Source: Thalassia testudinum (lineage: Eukaryota > Streptophyta > Magnoliopsida > Alismatales > Hydrocharitaceae). Taken from it: a stretch of DNA of 64,000 nucleotides. Shown here piece after piece: positions 23,686-34,828 of this stretch (position 1 is its first letter; each line of letters starts with the position of its first letter). The notes under the pieces are model-generated. The model saw only the letters and a program-made list of their open reading frames with translations. It did not search any database and was not told the origin of the DNA. The translations under genes were made by a program, and so were the position numbers. The DNA is taken from contig JAZHRO010000013.1 in the NCBI GenBank assembly GCA_037157565.1, positions 35,654,501-35,718,500 of the forward strand, written 5' to 3'.

Positions 23686-26371
23686 TGATGGGAACACCAT
23701 CATGAGCCCTAACTAGCTTATTTTGACCCAAAGAAGAGAACAAAAGCTCTTACATAACCAACTGGAGGTGCTAATTCCATGAATAATCATTATGAGATAA
23801 AAGCAAGAAACAAGGGGTAAAACTGTAATTTTACCATTGCAGTACAACAACGGGTTTTCTCATGGGCTAAACACAGGTCAAATGGTCTTAACAAGATAAA
23901 AAATGAGTTGGTTCAAACAGAAAAGGGTTCATGTGAATTCTGGGAATTAAATGACTTCTTGTAACCCTAAAGCAGACCCACTTGATTTAACAAGGTTCTA
24001 GTCAGGATAAAATTCACCTAAACCCTTTTTAAAATCATATAAAAATATTGTCTAAGGTTTATAACCTTCAATTTGACCCTTGGAACCTATTTTGACCTAA
24101 AATGGGGTCTTAGACAAATATTTACCCTAAATTAGGTTTTTACATAAATTACCTGGTCAAACGTTGTCAAACCTAAAATCTTTTTTCACCATTGGATTCC
24201 TTAGGTCAACATTAAGTTGGTACCAAAATTTGGACCTAAGGGGAATTCATTTTGACCCACTTTGCTGATAGGTCCAACCCATTTACATTTCTACCCCTAT
24301 CTTTTGAAAACCTCTGTAGAAACCCCCCTAGCTTCTTCTTCATTCATAACAATTAGGTCCCTCTGCCATTATAGCGGAGGGAATTCTACTTCGGCGAGAT
24401 TTCAAAGGCAAGAACTCTCTGATCTCTCAGAGTATCCCCTTCAAAATTGAAAAGGAAATTCTTTGAGAAATCTTCTCCAGTATGAACCTAATTTGAGTCT
24501 CTATTTGGTACCCAACTCTCATGCGAATGCATGAGAGATTCGGGTCTCCTTCAAGTTGCCTTCTCCGGTGAGCTTGTCGTGCTTGGAAGCTTGGCTTCTA
24601 AGCATAAATCCATCCTCCAAAGCCTATATAAGTAGACCTAAGTCACCTCGCATCTCCTACTCTTGAAATTGGCCGGAAAATCCCTTAAATTCATCTCTTC
24701 CTCCTCCGGCCAGTGGCTCAGCAAGCTCCAGCGACCTCCCTCTCTTTCCCTCATCGCCTAGCCACAATACTAGTGGCAGGTTTCTCTTCCTCCTGCTTGT
24801 CCGCGTCGCGTCGCACCCGCCGATGCCTCTGCAGCCCCTTCGTCCTAGCCGTCCTCCTGCACTGAGCGTTTTTGTCTCCGGCGATGGCAATACGAGATGG
24901 CCGCCATCCCTACCTCCCCCTTCGTCTCTTTACACCCAGATAAGTCCCCTCTCCCTTTTACTCTTTTTCCCTTCTTTATCTCTCAAAAACACCCTTCGAC
25001 GCACTCCACCATCATTCCTTCCACCTCCGGCCAGACCTCTGGGGAGGAGTCCCCGTTGCTCTGCACCTCCATCCGCCTCGCCAACCACCCCATAAGCTCC
25101 GCAACACTTCACTAAACATAAACCTTCACTCCATACAGGCCATCACTCACCCATAAGGGCCCCCAAACGCACCCACTCTTACGCACACAGGGTGCTCTAG
25201 GCACGCGCACTACGGTAGCCCCATGCCATGCTGACCCCTACAGTACACTCGTCGTGCCTCGGTGAAGCCTCCTGAGCTTTCTGACGTGGCCCCGAGGCCG
25301 TTTGCGTGATTACAGGTTCGGAGGGTTGCAGCCATTGACGCAAGCGAGAAGCTTGCTTGCGAGCTCTCTCCAGGTCTGCCTGCTCCAGGCCAATAGTCCC
25401 AAGTTGCGCGGACTTCTCTCATGCACAGCTCCGGGTAGCCAATTGGCACTGAAGGTCGAAGCATCAACTACAATCAAGCGAAGTTCCCTGCTGCGGATGC
25501 ACGCGAAGGGAGGTGGGAAGATAGTCCCACCTCAGAAACTCTTGACCGCCTGCAACTGAATAAGTTGTAAAAGTGCATAGGCTTTATCGCCTCCTAACCA
25601 TGGGGTGAGGTCCCACTCACCTTCACCCGCCTCGTCTGTGACCCGATCTCCGCAGACCTGGCGTGACCCGTTTACTCGACCCTGCACTCCTCGCCCACCA
25701 CCGCACGTCGGTGGGCCTAGTCCCGGGCACGTACCTGACTCGATTACCCGAGACGGTGGCTCTGGGAGAACGAACCTAAGAGAGAAAGAGGAGAAGAGAG
25801 CCCGCGCGGGTAGGGGTAGGTTTTGCTCTTGCAAGGAAAGCAGAAGAAGACAAGGCCAAAGAAGAAAGAGTTGAAGAGGCAGGAGCTGACGAAAAAAAAG
25901 AGAAGGAAGGACTGAAGGCAGAAGGAAGGAGCTGGCAGAGAAAGAAAGAAAAAGAAAGAGAAGCAGCTGAAGGAATCAAAGGTAGAGAAAGGCTAAGGCA
26001 CGAAAAGAACAGAGAAGAAAAGAAGAAGAAAGTGAGCAGCCAGAGACAGATATCAGAAAAGAGAAGAAGGAAGAAAAGCACAGCACTGTAGCAGCCATAT
26101 TTTAAGACATCTGATTTGTCCAATTTTTGTGCTTGTCTTCATATATTGATTTCTTTATTCTTCTGTGCTTACATTTTTGCACTATAACTCTGGTTTCTAT
26201 TGCATATTATATTCAATTTCTCAAGTTGTGCTCTTGATTTCTAAACCCTAATTTACTCCCTGTGTTCGACCACGGACTTAAAACTTCGAGAAATAAAATC
26301 TATTTGTTTTCAAAGCGATTTCAACTATATTACAACGTGTTATTTTAAAACCCGATTTTGCCTTGTCAACA
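23686..26371 (+). mobile_element. 5' LTR of Athila-like element C2
   Basis: It begins TGATGGGAACACCATCA right after GTGCT (23681-23685) and ends CTTGTCAACA. Its 3' partner is in three pieces (34777-34828, 43786-45517, 47711-48680) and ends before the duplicated GTGCT at 48681. By-eye divergence between the two LTRs is roughly 7-10 percent, mostly transitions, so C2 is not a recent insertion. Confidence 0.95.
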
Positions 26372-26374
26372 TTT

Positions 26375-26392
26375 TGGCGCTGTTGCCGGGGA
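26375..26392 (+). other. Primer binding site of C2 (tRNA-Asp)
   Basis: TGGCGCTGTTGCCGGGGA, one mismatch from the tRNA-Asp complement, three bases after the LTR end. Confidence 0.92.
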
Positions 26393-27481
26393 ACAACGGG
26401 CGATTTAGAAATCTTGATTATAATTTCTGATTTGGTACTAACTTGATATATCTCTTTTGGTGTGATTGTTTCAGGGGAGAAGATTCAAAGGAAGATGGCC
26501 GCACAGCAAACACACTCGGGGCAGGTAATCTCTGATTAGTCCTTTCTCTTAACCCCCTCATTTTGAAAAAGAAAAATAATATAAAATCAATTAGGGCGAC
26601 CTGCTTTCCATCTCTAGTTAATTCACCAAAGTTGCCTGATTTGATTTCAACAACAACATTGATTTGTGCACCCATTTAAGTAACTAGGGCTACCACCTTC
26701 TTGATTGAGCCCTAGATATCATATTTTGGCTACTAAATTAGACCAAAATTAGAGCCAAATAAAGGATTTCAAATTAGGATTTTAGAGACACATCTTTCTA
26801 AGTAAAAATTGACTCTCTAAAAAGAGGTGTGCCTAAGCCTTGGTTGAAGAGACTTATTCAAGAGAAACCCTAAAAATTTAGGCTCTTGATCTCACTTGAA
26901 TCCTAAAAGAAAGGACCTAAAACTTCTCAAAGGACAAATAGGTGAAGTTGACCCTTTTGTTGGGTCAACCAACCTTGAAATTAGGTCACTTTTGCACTTA
27001 ATACATCTAAAGTTCAAGTGAAATCTTAAGCACCTTTGATCTTAAATAAAATTGGTAGACTTAAGAGGTTAAAGTCCCCATTTTGGTCTACCTGGAACAT
27101 CAGTGACAAGAGAGGTCGGGTGGGGGAAACCTTGTAACTCGTGGGGACACTCTATCGTGTAGGGGTCTTTGTGGGACTCTCCCTCTCTGGCTACCCAGGT
27201 ATTTTTCAGGTGGACGGCTTTCTGACTAAGGGGTATCATCCGCCCCGAACCTCTATAGTTATCCAAATTTTTGGGTGTCATGATTGGGTCCAGCACATTC
27301 TAATCTCGTCCAAACCATCGGTGCATGTTCGGTAGAGAGGTCCTTAAGACCATCCTTAAGACCTCCTCTAGTGATTCCCTCCCACCAAGGCCAGGCCTCG
27401 ACGTCCGTGTTTGTGCAGCAACCCCACCACATAGACATCTCCTCTGATTCATCTGAACCCAATTCTCCTTCTTCCATCATC
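26393..27481 (+). other. Untranslated leader of C2
   Basis: Collinear with the C1 leader. A tttcag acceptor (about 26475), a short segment with an ATG (26495) and a GGGCAG/GTAATC donor (about 26525) resemble a small leader exon. The gag frame can be extended upstream to an ATG at 27284, but C1 has a shift in that stretch, so I use MAQ at 27482 as the start. Confidence 0.6.
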
Positions 27482-29640
27482 ATGGCACAATCAGTAGAAG
27501 AAGAGAATAATCTTGAAAACCAACTCCAGTGCCTGAATGATTTATTCCAAGCCTTTGTAAACCCACCGCAGCGTTCTATGATGCGAGATCACTATAATCC
27601 CGCTGCGGTGGCTATCGAACCTCGAGTCCAAATTCCAGCTGGAGGCCCTGATTCTGAACTCAAGCCCAACATGATTCATGCCATTCCAAAATTTCATGGG
27701 CTTAATTACGAGGATCCCTTCCAGCATATCAAACAACTCAAACATCTGGCCCAGACCTTCGGGTCAGATGTCTAAAATAGGGATATTCTTCTTATGAAAA
27801 TGTTCTCCTTCTCTCTCATGGACAAGGCAGCTCGCTGGTATCAGACTCAAACGTATCCTATCAACACATGTGTTGAACTACAATCCAAATTCTTGATAAA
27901 GTTCTTCCCAGTTGGTCAGACGAATGCCTTAAGACACTGGATCACACACTTCACCCAACAAACTGGAGAACCTCTTCATGAAGCATGGGACCATTTCCTG
28001 GATCTCATGTGAAAGTGCCCCCATCACAGAGTTCCTAAATGGGAACAAGTCCAGTCTTTTTACCAGGGACTTCGTGAAGACATCTGCGTATTCGTCAATG
28101 AAACCTACGGAGGAAATATCATGAGTCAACACGAGGACACTGTGTGGGAGATTCTTGAGAATATGTGCGAGAACTCCATCAATAATGACTCAATGGGCTT
28201 ATTCGACCAGACGAATGCCTACGCATCAACGAATCCAAGGGGAGCACATGAGACGCAGGGCCTGTCCTCATCCGTCGACTTGGAACTGATGGCCAGTCTG
28301 TTGGACAAGGTCTCTATCATAGTGAAGAAGGTGGATGGGCTGACTCGACATCTGCAGCGAGCCACCTCTACGCAAAACCCGTTTTCACAGTCGCCTCTTG
28401 GGAGGGAAGCTGTGCATAACATCTATCACCGATCTTCTCAGGGGATGGACCTGTATCCACCCCCGTCTGACTCTAGGACCGGAGGAAACTCCGATCTGAC
28501 CTACTCTAGTTGGGGGAACTCTGAACCCTCGTACTCTGTGCATAACATCTATCACCGATCTTCTCAGGGGATGGACCTGTATCCACCCCCGTCTGACTCT
28601 AGGACCGGAGGAAACTCCGATCTGACCTACTCTAGTTGGGGGAACTCTGAACCCTCGTACTCTGACTTTTCTGAGGTTCCTCAGACCTGTAAGGACCTCA
28701 ACGCCATCTAGAATGACCCATTCTCTAACACCTACAATCCTGGATGGCGGGATCATCCCAACTTCCCTTGGGTGAGAAATAATCAGAATCAAAGACCACC
28801 TTATCAACCCCATCCACAAGGTCCTCGTCCATATCAGCCGCCTCAGCCTCGGCCCAACCCCACCTATCAATCTGGGCCAACTCAAAAGATCAAATGACTC
28901 TTATCCTTCAGACTCTGGCTGACATTCAGAAGACGAATGCGGCTATGCAAAAATAGCACAAGGACTAGATCATAGAGGTATGAAATCAACTCGCCCAGAA
29001 GGTGAATTCCCGCCAACCTGTCACACTCCCTTCTCAACCTCTACCGAATCCAAATAACGTGCCGAACTAGAGGCACGTTATGAACCCAAATTCGGGCCAA
29101 GCCCACATGATTTATCAGGCCCCTTCTATTCCATCACCCGACGAGATGAAAGCTTCGACATTGTATGCGGGATTTCAGCAGCACCCACCTATTTTACCAA
29201 CCCCAAACCAAAACCAGGCATGACTAAATTCTGTAACAACCCGTAGTGGCAAAGCAACACAAGACCCACCCTATCCAAGCCACTTTCAGCTTGGTAGTAA
29301 CCCAAGCCGTAGGATAGTTATCCAGGACACCCCTGTCCCAGATCAAGAACTTGGACCTATTCTCGAGGAACCATCCAAGGTTCCATTTCTCGAGGCCCTG
29401 ACCAAGGGAAAAAGGATAAACAAACCCGTGGCACTTGAGGAGGATTTGGTCAAGCTCTTTGAACAGGTCCATATAAACATCCCCTTGATGGATGCAATTC
29501 GCCACGTACCAGCTTACGCACGATTTCTGAAAGACGTGTGTACACCCAAGCGTAAGCCACGAACCAAAAGTAGGAGTCTGATCGTACTGTCAGAGCAAGC
29601 CAGCTCTGTAATTTTGAGCAAATTCCCACCTAAGGCAAAA
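27482..29640 (+). pseudogene. Athila-type gag region of C2, degenerate
   Basis: Same landmarks as C1 gag: FHGLNYEDPFQHIKQLKHLA, MDKAARWYQTQ, LIKFFPVGQTNALR, EPLHEAWDHFLDLM.KCPHH and FYQGLREDI. Stops lie at about 27773 and 28010, and at 28709-28711 (TAG, shared with C1). It has fewer lesions than C1. A perfect in-frame tandem duplication of 126 bp (28411-28662) doubles a 42-residue segment of the Y/P/S-rich tail and is absent from C1. The tail continues PPYQPHPQGPRPYQPPQ, and the frame then runs to protease with NIPLMDAIRHVPAYARFL. Confidence 0.87.
28411..28662 (+). repeat. Perfect 126-bp tandem duplication in C2 gag
   Basis: Two identical head-to-tail units, 28411-28536 and 28537-28662, each beginning tgtgcataacatc. 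The duplication is a multiple of three and keeps the frame. C1 has one unit. Confidence 0.97.
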
Positions 29641-31790
29641 GACCCAGGTACTCCCCTGATTTCCTGTACCATTGGTGATAGCCAATTTGATAACTTTATT
29701 AGATCTAGGAGCTTCTATGAACCTAATACCTACATCCCTCCTTGACCACCTTGAGGAATTTGAGCTTAAATCGACAGAGGTGACATTGCAGTTGGCCGAC
29801 CGATCTATTAAGTCACTTAAAGTAATACTCGAGGATGTCATTGTTAGGGTGTGGGATTTTTATTTCCCGATGGATTTTGTAGTCTTAGATATGGATGCTC
29901 CAGAAAATCCCAGGGATACATCAATTATACTAGGGAGACCCTTTCTGGCCACTGCTAGGGCCAATATAAATTGTGAGGAGGGCCAAATTGAATTGAAATT
30001 TGGGAACCAAACACTGAAGATCGACATCTTTAAGGCCCAACAAGGGATTAATTACGGTGTTATAGAACATATGTGTGATATCAAGGCTATGGTTGATGAA
30101 CCATGTATTGAGGACAACCTGATTGCTTTCGATCAACCACAAGAGGATCAAAACTTGCAATCAGAGGAGTCCAAACCTGACTTAGATACACCCATAACTC
30201 CTTCCCTTGCTCTTGACACACACCCTGAACCGCCCGCTGCTGCTGATAACCCTGTTCTAGAACTCAAGCCTCTTCCCGATCATCTGAAGTACGTCTTTTT
30301 GGGTTCCAATCAGACGTTTCTTGTGATTATCAACTCTAGACTCACACTTGACCAAGAATCCCGTCTGATTACTGTTCTTCAGCAACATTGTAGAGCCATT
30401 GGATGGACTCTCGATGATTTGACTGGTATCAGCCCCTCTTACTGCACACACCGTATCTACACCGAAGAGGGCACACGACCTTCCCGTGAAATGTAGAGAC
30501 ATTTGAATCCTAATCTGCAGGAGGTTGTGAAAAAGGAGATCATCAAGTGGTTAGATGCAGGAATCATCTACCCAATCTCCGACAGTCGGTGGGTGAGTCC
30601 AATCCAGGTTGTGCCTAAAAAGGCAGGTCTCACTGTGATCACGACTGAAACCAGAGAAATCATACCGAACCGTGTGGCGAACTCATGGAGAGTCTACATT
30701 GATTACAGAGGACTCAATTCCTCCACGAAGAAGAATCATTTCCCACTACCTTTTATTGATCAGATCCTCGAGAAACTAGCGGGAAATAGGTTTTTCTGCT
30801 TTTTAGACGGGTACTTCGATTATAACCAGGTGGTAATCCATCCTGAGGGCCAAGAAAAGACCACTTTCACCTGCCCCTTTGGGACGTATGCGTTTCGAAG
30901 GATGCCGTTCGGTCTTTGCAATGCACTCGTTACTTTTCATCGGTGCATACTTGCCATATTCTCAGATATGGTAGGTGATTATTTGGAAGTCTTCATAGAT
31001 GAATTTTCAGTATTCAGAGAATCATTTGACGATTGTCTCCTACACTTGGTTTAAATCCTTAGGCGGTGCATTGACGTGAATTTGGTTCTTTCCTGGGAAA
31101 AGAGTCATTTCATGGTGGCTAAAGGAATTGTCTTGGGACATCTCATATCAGAAAAATGAATCTAGGTCAATCGAGCTAAGGTGAACTTGATTTCCAAACT
31201 CCCTATGCCTAGCTCGATGAAGGACATCTAATCTTTTCTGGGGCATGTTGGTTTTTACCGTCGATTCATTCCTGATTTCTCAAAGATTGTGCGCCCCCTG
31301 ACCACTCTGCTATCTAAGGATGTACCTTTCGAAATCTCCAAGGAATGCACTCAAGCATTTGAAATCCTCCGTGATCGAGTTACCCAAGCTCTGATCTTAC
31401 AGTTCCCTGATTGGTCTCAACCCTCTGAGATCATGTGCGATGCATCTGATTTCGCTGTAGGAGCGATACTTGGGCAGAAAATTGACGGGAAACCCATGGT
31501 CATCTACCACGCTAGCAAGACACTTGACGAGGCTCAGCGTACTACACATTTACTGAGAAAGAACTGCTAGCCGTAGTATTTACCCTGGAAAAATTCATAT
31601 CTTATCTCCTGGGTTCTCGTGTTATCATTTATTCGGATCACACAGTTGTGAGGCATCTCCTTGCAAAGAAGGACGCGAAACCTCGATTAATTCGCTGGAT
31701 CTTGCTATTGCAAGAGTTTGACCTCGAGATTCGTGACAAAGCGGGAAAATAGAACGTGGTAGCTGATCACTTGTCCCGCCTTCCTTTTGA
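29641..31790 (+). pseudogene. Protease, reverse transcriptase and RNase H of C2, degenerate
   Basis: The protease segment LLDLGASMNLIP starts near 29695, just after a two-base deletion relative to C1 that shifts the frame. The 274-codon stretch 29672-30496 is otherwise open. A TAG at 30494-30496 shared with C1 separates it from RT (SDSRWVSPIQVVPKK, FRRMPFGLCNALVTF). The RT box reads FIDE at 30992-31003 where C1 has FMDD, replacing the second catalytic aspartate by glutamate. Further stops follow near 31052 and 31158-31164. RNase H (about 31430-31790) keeps CDASDFAVGAILGQ and the DHTVVRHL segment, with stops at about 31568 and 31750. Confidence 0.88.
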
Positions 31791-33131
31791 GATCATCAAC
31801 CCTTTCGGATCCATCACGGAACATTTTCTTAATGAGCACCTCCTGACTATCAATACAGGGCTTCCATGATTTGCTGAAATAGTAAACTACCTAGCATTAC
31901 ATCAGATCCCGTTCGATTGGCCGAAGGCCAAGAAGGACAGATTACTTTCCGATGCCAAGTATTCTTCTGGGAAGACCCGTATCTTTTCCACATCGATGCT
32001 GATCAGATCATTCGACGATGTGTCACGGAAGCGAAAATTTAGGACATATTGTCCTTCTGCCATGACAAGGCATGCGGTGGACATTTTTCAAGTCATAAAA
32101 CCGCAGTGAAAATCCTCTAGTGTGGCTTCTATTGGCCGATGATTTTCAAAGACGCATACAGTCACTGTAGGGCATGCACTCATTGCCAGACCTTAGGCAA
32201 CATGCGCCATCGTAATATGATGCCCTTACAACCGATTCTTGTATGCGAAATCTTCGACGTGTGGGGATTGATTTTATGGGACCCTTCCCTATTTCGGATG
32301 GCTTCGAGTACATTCTACTTGTTGTTGACTACGTGTCCAAATGGATCGAAGCCATTCCGACCCGAACCAATGATCATAAGGTGGTTATCAAATTCATTCA
32401 TCAACACATCTTTTCACGATTCGGGATTCCACGTGCTATAACCTCTGATGGAGGGACCCATTTCACTAACGCTCAGTTCAAATCACTGATGATCAAATAC
32501 GGGGTGTTGCACCGAATCTCTACTCCTTATCACCCCCAAACTAATGGTCTAGCTGAGTTATCAAATCAGGAGATCAAGAAAATCTTCAGGTTACTGTTCG
32601 ACTTGACATGAAGGACTGGTCATCCCGACTTCTGGAAGCTTTGTGGGCTTATAGGACTACCCACAAAACACAATTAGGTATGTCTCCCTTCAGATTAGTG
32701 TACGGGAAGGCATGTCACCACTCCGTCGAATTGGAGCACAAAGCCTATTGGATCTTTCTAAGGCAGGAACCCACAGAAAGCTTCAAATGAGCGAGATCGA
32801 TGAATTACGTCACAATGCATATGAGAACTCGCGGATTTACAAAGAGCGGGTTAAGGCCTTTCATGACAAGCACATATCCAGAAAGATCTTTCATCCTGGT
32901 CAAAAAGTCCTACTCTTTGATTCCAGGCTTAAACTGTTCCCAACAAAACTACGATCAAAATGGATCGGACCCTACCTTGTCCAACGAATCTTTGGAAATG
33001 TAGCCATCGAGATCAGTCCAGTTAGCCATGATTCAGAACCTTTCGTCGTGAAAGGTCAGATACTCAAATCATTCATTGACTTGACCGATACAAATTTGGC
33101 TGAGATATCATTTACCCTCAATTCTCCCTGA
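31791..33131 (+). pseudogene. Integrase region of C2, degenerate
   Basis: The zinc-binding part includes FCHDKACGGHF and HCRACTHCQTLG. The catalytic core has [43 protein letters not shown] and HPQTNGLAELSNQEIKK, so the D,D,E residues are present. Downstream come LLEALWAYRTTHKTQLGMSPFRLVYGKAC and the C-terminal barrel (GQKVLLFDSRLKLFPTKLRSKWIGPY). The frame ends with TGA at 33129-33131. A G-run of four instead of five (32263-32266) puts the core out of frame from the zinc domain. C1 has the same deletion, while D has five Gs. There are also stops near 32055, 32118 and 32609, and a deletion near 32750. Confidence 0.88.
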
Positions 33132-34776
33132 GCTCATTGCGCCTAGCCGATGGCGTAAAACTCAGCGCTTAACGGGAGGCAACCCGTCATTTTTGAAAAA
33201 CCCGAAACCCTTCTTGACATTCCTATGCTGAATTCATATTGCACTTTAGGGTTCATCCATTAGAACAGCCGACCCCACCTTAGGTACCCGTACCCGAGTT
33301 TTAAATTTGTTCGCAACAGTCACCTCAACCTGTTCGCCCACCCAAAAATGATCTAAGCTGAACTCGAACTCACCTAATTTATAATGGGGACATTGCAAAT
33401 TGTAGGTATAGGGGGGTATGAAAGTGCAAAACACTGTGAAAACTCATATCACAAGAAAATGTTTTAACAAAAAAATAACATATCACAAAAACTCCAAAAA
33501 AATGAAAAAATCTTGAAAAAGAACAAAACAATTTTGAGGGGAGAGAAAATTTTAAGGCCATACAAATCATGAGGAAAAAAAGGGGAAAAGTGAAAAATGT
33601 TAAAAAAGGAGCACAAAATGAAAAGAAAAAAAGAAGAGATAGTCATTAGTAAGAAATTAAGGGATTAACTAAGTTCTAGACCATATCAAGAAAAAGAAAT
33701 GAAAGGAAAAAAAGTGCTAATGAGACATAAAAGAGATTAGTAGGAACATTGATCTTAGGCCTCTTGGGCTAGACTCCTAGGCTTAAAAATTCAAGTATCC
33801 GCTAAGATCTAGATAGTTCTCAAGAGGTTGGAGAAAATGCGAAGCTTAAGTATTAGGTCTAAGGCTTTGGGAGTATTCGGCCTCGTTAACTGACCTTTGA
33901 TTTGCAGGACTCGGTAACCTAAGCACGTCAATCCACACACAGTCTAGTTCAGTGCGCATAATTACCAAAATCACGCAAAAGTGTTTAAGTGTTATGAAAA
34001 GGTCGCCTAGATTAGGAGCAGCCAATCAACACAAGTTGATTTGGACGAGTTCCCGACGCGGAGAGGCGGGAAATTCCCCTCGAAGATGCGGAATAACATA
34101 TCTTCTCCTCAGTGCTTGTCTCTTATGATATTTACATATCTTATTGGGGGCATGTAAGCACCCTGTGCTGGTTCAGATGCCATAGGTGGCATTATCATGA
34201 AATGTCGATTGCCAGGGTCTGGATTTAGCTATAGAACACCATGGGCGGGATTATCTCGAAATCTCGAAAGCTAGGGTTCTGGGGGTTGCCATGGGCGGTG
34301 CTATCACGAAACATCGATTGCCAGGGACCCTTCGAGGATTGATGATGGGGTCGAGAAATCCGATACAGATCGTGTTGAGAAGCCAATCTGAAGCTAGAAA
34401 TAAAAAGAAAAAGGAGAGAAAACTCTCCAAACAAAGAAAATCCTCTGTCTCTCTTACAAAAAATGCACTACAAACTGAACCGAGGCTAAAATATGTTGCA
34501 AGCACGGGTGCTTTAACCGCGGAGTCCAACGAACCTTAGGATAGTTCCTGTGTGCCTTAAAAACCTTCGCGGCGGATTGAGGCTGGAGCTGGTCATGTCC
34601 AGATCTTGGTTGGTACTTGAGTACCTCTAGGCCTACTATCAGCATTCTAACCTAATCAAAAAGAAAAAAAAAAGCACTCATCATAATCTCTGAACATCAA
34701 GGAACTTATGGTCTAGAACCGAAGTTAAAACTTTAAAATTTTGCTAAGAGACTAGCAAAAGCTAGGCATGGGGGTA
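33132..34776 (+). other. 3' untranslated region of C2 with hairpins, G-run, triplicated motif and polypurine tract
   Basis: No env-like ORF is present. In order: a hairpin GCGCC...GGCGT right after pol (33140-33157), a hairpin ACGGG-AGGCAA-CCCGT (33172-33187), a short hairpin plus G-run TATAGGGGGGTA (33404-33417), an A-rich stretch to about 33720, a threefold repeat of about 45 nt (34179-34330, core ATGGGCGG..TTATC..GAAA), and the polypurine tract AGGCATGGGGGTA (34764-34776) touching the 3' LTR. C1 (49840-51306) and D (59553-61099, minus) keep the same order. Confidence 0.75.
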
Positions 34777-34828
34777 TGATGGGAACACCATCATGAGCCC
34801 TAACTAGCTCATTTTGACCCAAAGAAGC
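34777..34828 (+). mobile_element. C2 3' LTR, part 1
   Basis: The first 52 bp of the 3' LTR, starting TGATGGGAACACCATCA directly after the polypurine tract. It ends GAAGC (34824-34828), duplicated at 43786-43790, where element A2 inserted. Confidence 0.93.
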
